Positions 7,856-13,910 of a stretch of DNA of 64,000 nt are shown in pieces. Source of the stretch: CBDDBH01 sp965225625 (GTDB taxonomy: Bacteria; Pseudomonadota; Gammaproteobacteria; JADZEE01); NCBI GenBank assembly GCA_965225625.1, contig CBDDBH010000027.1, positions 1 to 64,000 on the forward strand, written 5' to 3'. How positions within the stretch are numbered: the stretch's first letter is position 1; each line of letters starts with the position of its first letter. Position numbers and translations under genes: made by a program. Under the pieces are notes generated by a model that was given only the letters and a program-made list of their open reading frames with translations, was not told the DNA's origin and ran no database searches.

Positions 7856-8932
7856 TATCCTTTGACGATTATATACTTAACGAAACGCACCACTACATGT
7901 TGTGTTTCCCAGATCGGGACGCAGACCACAAAATGTAGTGGTGGGAGTGAAAATGGAAATTGATTTGGATTCAGCCTGGGGCTGGGCTCAGCGTTGCCCG
8001 CTTAGCACCCTCCTGTGCAGTGCAGCAAGTCAAGGGTTTTAGGCACAGCCCGCACACCCTATAGGCTAGCGGAGCGTTTCCTTGCAGATGTTGATGCCAA
8101 TCGCATAATCTCGCTCGCAATTTAGCCCGCATTCATAATCGGGGCTCTCCCATTCCGGGTGGTCCGATATTTCGTCCAGAGCGGCTGCTCTGCATTCCTC
8201 CAATGAGCGATATGCACCGATTTCTATGTCGTGCAGGAGGTTGGCGCTAGAGGGGTACACCCATCCGACCCATTCTTCAAAAATCGCATCGTTAACTGCA
8301 TTGCCGACTTTGCCAATGATAAAGAATACGGCGCATAAGATTGCTATTACGAAGGCCCATTCCAAAAACTTGTTCCAAATATTGGTTATAGATTCCCACA
8401 AGCGCAGTCTCATTTAGAAAATCCTTGTAAAAAGATCGATTTACGGGTGGGGTCAGAAACGAAAACGCCACCAAGGGGGTGGCGCTTCGTAGATACGTAC
8501 TTGCCGAACACGGGGTACGTGGAAAATAGAGAAGGCAGAAATTTTACCTTTCCATGTTTCCCCTCTCGCCGCAAGTGCTTCAGTATGGAGCTGCGCTTGT
8601 GGGCGTCATCTATGATCTTGAGCTTTACAAACTTCGACAACGCAATTTAGCCGAAAATCTGCTGCCAAACTGTAGAATATGTGGTTGCGCAAGCCGATGG
8701 GTTTACGTCAGCGTGGAAATAATTCCTCGCCGCAGAGACAACCGGCGCGCATGTGCGTGCGGAAATCCTAAGACCTACTCGGTCAACTAGACGACCCGGA
8801 CTAGCCACACCGCCTGCATCTAACGTAAACTCCGGTGCACCCTCACCACTAGATGTTGTGGTCTGTAGTTCGAACCGGGAAACACAACATGTTGTGGTGT
8901 GTTGGGTCAAGTATATAATCGCCTATCCTTTG
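7856..8932. mobile_element. 1,059-bp inverted-repeat element without transposase (TSD TATCCTTTG)
   Basis: Bases 7856-7864 and 8924-8932 are the identical 9-mer TATCCTTTG. Directly inside them are long imperfect terminal inverted repeats of about 80 bp: both ends read inward as RCGATTATATACTTRAC, then a CACCAC block, then TGTTGTGTTTCCC. Each terminus also holds a hairpin (17-bp arms at 7888-7904 and 7927-7943; counterpart at about 8843-8903). This is the structure of a non-autonomous transposon or MITE. The interior carries one plausible gene (8066-8413, minus) and no recognisable transposase. The family is unknown to me. Confidence 0.7.
8066..8413 (-). CDS. Small single-pass membrane protein carried by the element
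   Basis: A 115-residue protein starting MRLRLWESITNIWNKFLEW. One strong transmembrane helix (FVIAILCAVFFIIGKVG, about residues 21-37) is followed by an acidic domain with four cysteines (EECRAA, YECGLNCERD, INICKE). The topology suggests an inner-membrane anchor with a cysteine-containing, possibly periplasmic, domain. I do not recognise the family. It is the only convincing frame inside the inverted-repeat element, so it is probable cargo. A toxin, immunity or defence role is possible but nothing in the sequence shows it. Confidence 0.5.
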   Translation of the reverse strand: MRLRLWESITNIWNKFLEWAFVIAILCAVFFIIGKVGNAVNDAIFEEWVGWVYPSSANLLHDIEIGAYRSLEECRAAALDEISDHPEWESPDYECGLNCERDYAIGINICKETLR

Positions 8933-9070
8933 GATGAGCGCCGATACGGCGGCTGAGTTCGCGCGCAACCAACCCGTGTGCTACTTGCCCACATATGTAT
9001 GCTGCGGCTCGGACGTACCGTTGAAGCTGTAAGCGCAATATCGGCAACATGATCATTCTGATCCGTGCAT

Positions 9071-9116
9071 CCTTGCCTCCCGAAGGCAGTGCTCTACCAG
9101 GCTGAGCTACACCCCG
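9071..9116 (-). pseudogene. 3'-truncated tRNA-Pro (anticodon CGG)
   Basis: Minus strand from 9116: acceptor 5' half and D-arm (GGGGTGTAGCTCAGCCTGG), then the anticodon stem-loop CTGCC-TTCGGGA-GGCAG with anticodon CGG. Homology stops right after the anticodon stem, so the variable loop, T-arm and 3' acceptor strand are missing. It follows the ispB 3' end directly, and the truncated pair looks like a chromosomal segment cut by recombination. Confidence 0.75.
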
Positions 9117-9537
9117 AATTTGATATTTTGATCATGTTAAGAACTGGGTGCACGGCAAAACTAGCGAGCGTACTGAGTGCATCCAGGTAGGCCGAGTGCG
9201 GTAGACCGCGCAGGGCTTCTTTCGCCTTAACTGCCTCTGCTTCGACGAGCGCGAAAGTGTACGTGATGGCCCCGGTTGATTCAATCGCGGCGGAGATCTC
9301 CTCTATCCGCTCGAGACCGCCGTGTTCCATCGCCTCGCGTACGACCGCAGCCTGATCCTTGTTACCTTTCCACATCGCGTATAGCAACGGTAGCGTCGGC
9401 TTGCCTTCGGCTAGGTCATCGCCGATGTTTTTGCCTAATTGTTCCGGTGACGCACTATAGTCCAACGCATCGTCTACAAGTTGGAACGCAGTGCCGAGGT
9501 GGCGTCCGTAGCGTGCCATCGCCGCTTCGAGTTCGGC
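9094..9537 (-). pseudogene. ispB: 5'-truncated octaprenyl diphosphate synthase
   Basis: The frame encodes the C-terminal ~130 residues of IspB, the polyprenyl diphosphate synthase making the quinone side chain. The second aspartate-rich region is clear (GTAFQLVDDALDYSA), followed by the conserved LGKNIGDDLAEGKPTLPLL. The natural protein end lies near LASFAV; the last ~18 codons run into the tRNA-Pro. The first ~190 residues, including the first DDxxD motif, are absent: upstream of 9538 the frame meets a stop inside an inverted-repeat element. It cannot be active. A functional copy must exist elsewhere in the genome. Confidence 0.85.
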
Positions 9538-9714
9538 AGTGTCTCAGTATGAAATTAGCGCTTTGTCGCGATAGTTTCTGAGGCAGCGCCAGATAATCTT
9601 CGTGATGTTGTCCGGCTCCCGGCCAATGCCCTCCAGCAAACCGAGGTCGTCGAGCATGTTATAAACCTCGGTCGGGTCATTTTTTGTCATTGGAAAACGT
9701 CTGACTGAGACACT
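9538..9714. repeat. 177-bp element bounded by perfect 11-bp inverted repeats
   Basis: AGTGTCTCAGT at 9538-9548 is the exact reverse complement of 9704-9714. The left repeat sits exactly where ispB homology stops. The interior holds part of a small minus frame (MTKNDPTEVYNMLDDLG at about 9550-9690). No transposase and no clear target duplication. Probably the end(s) of an insertion element whose body is lost. Confidence 0.5.
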
Positions 9715-9771
9715 ACCCAAATTCTCCCTTCTATAGAGTTTGTACCCTTCGCCGAGCCCAGCATAGTACCC

Positions 9772-10200
9772 CAGCACACCCCCGGCACAGACCCTTAATT
9801 ACCCTGTGTCAGGCATGGTATTGTAAACCCATGATTTAAAGGCGTTATTCGGAGCCGGCACAGCGCTGTGTCAGGCTTGTGCCGGATAACCTGTTGAATT
9901 GTAAGAGAAAACAGACAAATGGCACAGAAACCCGGAATAACATAAGGGTCAGGTGCGCGCGTGCGCGCGTGTGCGTGCGCGCGCGCCCGCGCGTATAGGG
10001 GGTGTTTTCCGGTGGAAAAGGTCGAAACGTCAACCTCTATCTATCTATCTTATTGAAAGATAATAATAATAAGGCGTTTTACCCGGCACAGCGCTGGCAC
10101 ACCTGGCACAGACCCCCTTGCAAGGTACTGATTATAAACAACCCGCCTGGCACACCCCTGGCACACCAACTGTATATTTTTGTGCCGGAGTGGTTATTTT
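9772..10200. other. Repeat-rich non-coding region, origin-like
   Basis: No gene. It contains repeated GGCACA/TGGCACACC motifs in two clusters (about 9772-9880 and 10083-10170), including CCGGCACAGCGCTG in both. Between them are a 35-40 bp alternating purine-pyrimidine tract (9955-9996), a tetranucleotide ATCT repeat (10039-10051) and an ATA-rich stretch (10060-10072). Short iterated motifs plus an AT-rich, easily melted segment are typical of replication origins. This is inference from composition. Confidence 0.35.
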
Positions 10201-10333
10201 CTGACCAATTACGGCCTCGTATGCGAGGATATCCCGTGTGACATTCGGACCCATAGGTACTTTGAAACTGGCGGCGAATTGAAAATGGGCCCCCCCTTCC
10301 GGTTTTTTTGGGCGGGTCCCACCTTGGGCGGGT

Positions 10334-10367
10334 CAGATGCGCGATACAGTGAATTATCGCGCATCTG
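10334..10367. repeat. Hairpin repeat, copy 1 (13-bp perfect arms)
   Basis: CAGATGCGCGATA at 10334-10346 is the exact reverse complement of 10355-10367, with an 8-nt loop. It shares the core GCGCGATAA...ATCGCGCA with the hairpins at 11849-11882 and 12163-12184. It lies just downstream of the tyrosine recombinase gene on its strand. Confidence 0.7.
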
Positions 10368-10560
10368 GAACCCGGCTCAGCCATGGTTTGAGAGCCCAGG
10401 ACATCGGCGCGGGCGCGCGTCGATCGAGACCGACGTTCGGCCTGCGATTGAAATCCGACGCCGGCTTTCAATACTTTGGCGTTTATATACTTGACGACAC
10501 AGCGTCAAGTTCCCGGTGCCCGCAGAATCTGGCAGCACCGGCCCACGCAGTGGCGCTGAG

Positions 10561-11523
10561 TCACGCCCCGTAGCGGAGCCTGGCGACGGCGCCCCGGCGG
10601 GCCAGCGGGCCCCGCGCATAGCGGCCCGGCATGGACGGCGATTGCCAGCGGCCCGCCTGCTGCATTTCGACCACGGAGGCCCCGGCGGCGGCCAGCGATT
10701 GCGCCGCGCCGATCCGCAGGCTGTGGCCCGAGATCCGGCCGGTGATCCCGGCGGCCGCGGCGCGGGCCGTGATGATGCGGCGCACCGAGCGCGCGGAGAG
10801 GCGCCCCAGGACCCGGCCCCCGCCTTTGGTAATGCGGCGAAAGAGCGGCCCCTCAGCCGCAAGCCCGGCGGCGTCTATCCAGGCGGTCAACCGCTCGAGC
10901 GTGGGCGGGCCGATGAACAGGGCGGCCCCGACGCCGTCCTGATCGGTCTTGCTGCGCTTGACGGTCACGGTGTTCTCGGCGGTGTCCAGATCGGACACAT
11001 CGAGCGCCGCGATCTCACTGGTGCGCAGCAGCGCATCGCTGGCGATGGCGAGGATCGCTGCATCCCGCAGCCCGGCCAGCGCACGCCCGTCACGCGCGGC
11101 GAGTGCGGCGGCACAGTCGGCCTGGTCCCAGCGCACCCCGACGACCGGGCCACGGCCGCGGTCGGCACCCTTGCGGCGGAACCCGGCCAGGGCTCGCTCG
11201 GCGAGGGGACCGGCGGGTACGGGCCAGCCGTTGAGCCGGGCACGGAAGCGCACCGCGGCGACCACCTGCCCGGCGACCGCGGGCGACTTCTCGGCTTGGT
11301 CGAGCGCACCGAGGTAGGTGGCCAGGGCGGCATCGTCGAGCACAGCCCCGTCCAGCCACGCCTCGAGGCGGGTGAGAGCGCCCTGGTAGGCGCGGCGGGT
11401 GGCGGGTGCCATGGACGCCTCGAACAGGTCTGCCATGGCGGCGGTGGACACGGCGCGCGCGGGGCTCAGGGCCGGGGTCTTTTGCATGGGGTTCTCGCCC
11501 GCTATTATGTCTGATAAGGGCAA
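10561..11523 (-). CDS. Tyrosine recombinase (phage integrase/XerC-D superfamily)
   Basis: A 320-residue DNA strand-exchange enzyme with an N-terminal SAM-like core-binding domain (about 30-110: MAPATRRAYQGALTRLEAWL) and a catalytic domain. The active-site residues are visible in order: Arg in LLRTSEIAAL, Lys in VKRSKTDQDG, HSLR in SGHSLRIGAAQSL, Trp in GRWQS and the nucleophile Tyr in GRYARGP. The catalytic set is complete, so it may be active. A second start (MQKTPALS) lies 12 codons in. It is short, lacks an arm-binding domain, and sits beside a near-palindromic site at 11508-11545, which suggests a resolvase or Xer-like role rather than the main integrase at 20367. Confidence 0.88.
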   Translation of the reverse strand: MPLSDIIAGENPMQKTPALSPARAVSTAAMADLFEASMAPATRRAYQGALTRLEAWLDGAVLDDAALATYLGALDQAEKSPAVAGQVVAAVRFRARLNGWPVPAGPLAERALAGFRRKGADRGRGPVVGVRWDQADCAAALAARDGRALAGLRDAAILAIASDALLRTSEIAALDVSDLDTAENTVTVKRSKTDQDGVGAALFIGPPTLERLTAWIDAAGLAAEGPLFRRITKGGGRVLGRLSARSVRRIITARAAAAGITGRISGHSLRIGAAQSLAAAGASVVEMQQAGRWQSPSMPGRYARGPLARRGAVARLRYGA

Positions 11524-11545
11524 TTATCGGATGTAATAATAGAAG
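11508..11545. promoter_or_regulatory. Near-palindromic AT-rich site upstream of the recombinase
   Basis: TTATGTCTGATAA and TTATCGGATGTAATAA are imperfect inverted arms around a short GGGCAA spacer, covering the start of the recombinase gene. Size and shape (two ~11-15 bp arms, 6-bp centre) resemble a tyrosine-recombinase crossover site; it could equally be an operator. No function shown. Confidence 0.4.
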
Positions 11546-11614
11546 CGTCAATCCGGGTCAGCCGGGACCCAGAACCGGCGGAAAAAATGACCCCCTCAAT
11601 GAAGCAACGTCGCT

Positions 11615-11642
11615 CTTGCGGCCATTAACTTGCGGCCATTAA
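11615..11642. repeat. Tandem 14-bp repeat
   Basis: CTTGCGGCCATTAA occurs twice back to back (11615-11628 and 11629-11642) upstream of the recombinase gene. Possible protein-binding repeat. Confidence 0.6.
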
Positions 11643-11829
11643 GTAGTCCACTGCTGATGAGCAAGTTGGACACAGGTCGACTCAACCAAAAAGATCTTCG
11701 GAAAAGGAGGGGCGATTCACTTCGCGGCGCTTACGATTTTCGAACGGTTGGCGAGTGGCGGACCTCCGTGCTGGGGCAAAACATATGTATATCTATACAG
11801 GTGCACGTATGCCCGCGCCGGGGATCCTC

Positions 11830-11882
11830 CCCCTCCGGCGATCCCTTTCAGCTGCGCGATGAGACCCATTATCGCGCAACTG
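11830..11882. repeat. Hairpin repeat, copy 2
   Basis: CAGCTGCGCGAT (11849-11860) and ATCGCGCAACTG (11871-11882) are inverted arms with one mismatch. On the plus strand they are preceded by CCCCTCCGGCGATCCCTTT, which copy 3 shares, so a ~50-bp unit is repeated. Confidence 0.65.
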
Positions 11883-12143
11883 GAACGCCGCGACTTAAAG
11901 CTGGCGGCCCTTGATGGCGCACGTGAGAGAGTGCCCCCGTGCCATTGACTGTGTTGCTCCGCACTTACCACCGCCCCCGAAGCCCACGGTACCGTGGTAC
12001 AGCCCATTGATTCCGGGCACCGGGCGGGCGGCCTGCTTGCCGCGTCGATGTGCCGGGGTGCGCTGCACATCCTCATCGGCGGGAAAATGCCCTTTAGGCC
12101 CGCGCTGGGGATCCCCCCCCTGCCTCGCGATCGGCGATGGTGC

Positions 12144-12184
12144 CCCTCCGGCGATTCCTTTCACATGCGCGATAACGCGCATGT
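12144..12184. repeat. Hairpin repeat, copy 3
   Basis: ACATGCGCG (12163-12171), loop ATAA, CGCGCATGT (12176-12184): a perfect hairpin. It is preceded by CCCCTCCGGCGATTCCTTT, as in copy 2, in the same orientation. Confidence 0.65.
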
Positions 12185-12418
12185 TCAATCCGAACCTAGA
12201 TTGAACGACCCGCCTCCATCGCACGTGAGGATGATTTGAGCGGGTGACGCTCCGGCCTCCCGCCCATCGAAACGCCACTATTTGCCACAGTGTCCTTTTT
12301 AGAAGTCACTCGCGGCTCGATCGGTTTCGAAGCGGTGCTGAGACGAGGTGGCGCGATGGGGTGCTTATGTGCCCGCAGCGGCTTGAGGCAATCCATCACC
12401 GGTGCCTCCAACGTGTCT

Positions 12419-12696
12419 CTACAGCGTCGCTATCCACAACTCGGGGCCGCAATGGACGGTCCATCCCAGCATGAAGGTCGCTTCGTGTTTCTTGACGTCG
12501 GCCAGGAAGCTGGCGAGGCGTTGATGGCGGGTCACGGCGATTGATGCCTTCGATCTCGACGGCGACGAGGTGTGCGGCCAGCGACATCGAAGCGCCATTG
12601 GTGTTTCGGGTCGAAGCGGTTCTCCGGGATGGATTTCAGCAGAGCGGTGCGTTCAAGCCCAAGCTCGAAGACTTCCTCACGGCCGCCCTTTTTCAT
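12419..12696 (-). pseudogene. Decayed small nuclease-like gene
   Basis: Three minus frames together spell the pattern of small phage/island nucleases with a restriction-endonuclease-like core: ENRFDPKHQWRFDVA, then LVAVEIEGI (the V-E-I-E/D-G strand with the acidic catalytic residue), then QRLASFLADVKKHEATFMLGWTVH. At least two frameshifts separate these parts. A start could be the ATG at 12694-12696; the last piece ends at the TAG at 12419-12421. The exact family (VRR-NUC/DUF559-like) is an inference from the motif order. Confidence 0.5.
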
Positions 12697-12889
12697 GCGC
12701 AGTCGCCCACCTCGGGGGTCGGGTGACCTCGGTCTGTTGTCACCCGCTTTTCGTCAGCGGTCGGCGGCATACTTTCGCAAGGGCTCATTGTTGCGGCATC
12801 CTCGCACCATGCCCACCCCTATCGCGTAGTTCAACTTGATAAACACGGAACGTTAAGGTTGTCTGACGTCAGCGTTTATGGGACAGATT

Positions 12890-13283
12890 GAGACGCAGCG
12901 AGACATTATGAACGGTCGCTTGTGCGGTCGATGCTCATGCGGCCGGGCAGTGCCCGCTCCTGGGCCTGTCGTCCGCTGACTCCGCCGGCGGAGTCCAGAC
13001 GCCAGGCCCGCTTCGCGGGCACGGTACAGGTGAGTCGACACCGCAGCTGTGCCGATGTTCAGCCCGTCCGTCACTGCTCGTCCCGATAGGCGCTGCAGGC
13101 AACTGCGGCGCAGGATCCTTTCGGTATACCCTTCACCGTTGTTCGCCTCGTCTGCTGCCGTCTCAGCGTGCTCCCTCACGGCAAAAGCCGAAGGGCTATA
13201 CAAACAGCACCACCGAGATCCAAGCGTCGGAGGGTACCACGTCGCTGTCCGGGACTTGCCAAAATCACTGTCCGGGACTTTGT
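12890..13283 (-). mobile_element. IS21-family relic (istA 5' fragment plus terminal repeats)
   Basis: The repeat CTGTCCGGGACTT occurs at 13245-13257 and 13268-13280, the multiple terminal repeats typical of an IS21 end. About 110 bp inside, the minus strand encodes an IstA-like N-terminal HTH (RILRRSCLQRLSGRAVTDGL, then VSTHLYRAREAGLAS). Downstream the frame breaks and the catalytic domain and istB are missing. Not mobile on its own. Confidence 0.5.
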
Positions 13284-13539
13284 GACAACCGCGCAATACG
13301 ATGCGGATCCGCCACCCGCTTAGACCCGGCTGATGGTCCAGACGACCGTGTCGACAATGTGAGCCGCTTCGGCGACGCCGGCATCGGGCGTATAGTCGGG
13401 GTTGGCGGATCGGGGCTGCAGCCTGGTCGGCCCGTCGCCGCGCGCACCGTCTCAATTCGCTTGACCATCGGCCTGCTCCCGTCCCACAGCACGAACAAAT
13501 CGCCGGTGGTGGGTAACCGTCGGGAAACATCGACCGCCA

Positions 13540-13721
13540 ACCGGATGCCCCTCCGTCGCCTGGTGCTTCGCCGCGATCTCCGGCAGCGTTCGGTAATCCC
13601 GCAGCGCCTCCAGTGATCTTCGCCTTCAAGGCTCCTTAAAACCTGCGTCTCCGTTCATTGCGGTCGTCTCCTCACTCGGGGGAATGGATCTTGACCACCT
13701 GTTCAATTTTCCGGGGCCACC
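13540..13721 (-). mobile_element. IS3-family relic (orfA 5' fragment)
   Basis: Minus-strand fragments read FKAKIT and LEALRDYRTLPEIAAKHQA, the start of an IS3-type OrfA, with a frame break between them. About 70 bp upstream lies GTGGCCCCGGAAAATTGAAC (minus strand, 13701-13720), like the terminal repeat of such elements. Truncated. Confidence 0.5.
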
Positions 13722-13796
13722 TCCTTTTGGCTTCCATCATTCGGTCAATTCCTCGAGTCAAGCGTAGAATCGTTCCAACCGGACCTATCTGCCACC

Positions 13797-13910
13797 GTGA
13801 CGGAAGTGACATAAACAAGGCCATTTCGTATTAGACGATCCGCGCGCGCAGGCGCGCGCCTGCGCGTATAGCTTAACCGGGGAAAAGGTGATTATCGTCA
13901 CTTCCGTCAC
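13797..13910. repeat. Nested palindrome at the 3' end of the primase gene
   Basis: Outer arms GTGACGGAAGTGAC (13797-13810) and its exact reverse complement (13897-13910) enclose a perfect 22-bp GC palindrome, CGCGCAGGCGCGCGCCTGCG plus CG, at about 13845-13866. It is followed by a TATA-containing stretch. The right arm overlaps the end of the primase frame. Candidate replication origin or primase-binding site; it could also act as a bidirectional terminator. Confidence 0.6.

Larger units (their letters stand above)
11643..12418. other. Non-coding or decayed stretch with two hairpin repeats
   Basis: About 780 bp with no frame I can support. It contains two copies of a dispersed hairpin repeat (described separately), several C- or G-rich runs and the palindrome CCACGGTACCGTGG at 11983-11996. 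Confidence 0.45.

Noticed and set aside
7890..7941. Paired NrdR boxes of a ribonucleotide reductase promoter
   Set aside because: Spacing of 36 bp does not fit whole helical turns, no nrd gene is near, and the sites lie in transposon-like ends.
7888..8903. Integron cassette with attC sites
   Set aside because: The hairpins are in inverted rather than direct orientation, lack the core GTTRRRY/RYYYAAC boxes, and are flanked by a 9-bp target duplication.
9071..9116. Functional tRNA-Pro
   Set aside because: Lacks the variable loop, T-arm and 3' acceptor strand.
10516..11514. 332-codon plus-strand frame opposite the recombinase gene
   Set aside because: It is the antisense shadow of a gene with clear catalytic motifs; its product is Gly/Arg/Ala-rich without domain features.
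13265..13540. IS66 TnpB fragment (TGDLFVLWDGSRPMVKRIE)
   Set aside because: Only a few residues resemble TnpB; the core pattern is missing, and flanking relics are IS3 and IS21 type.
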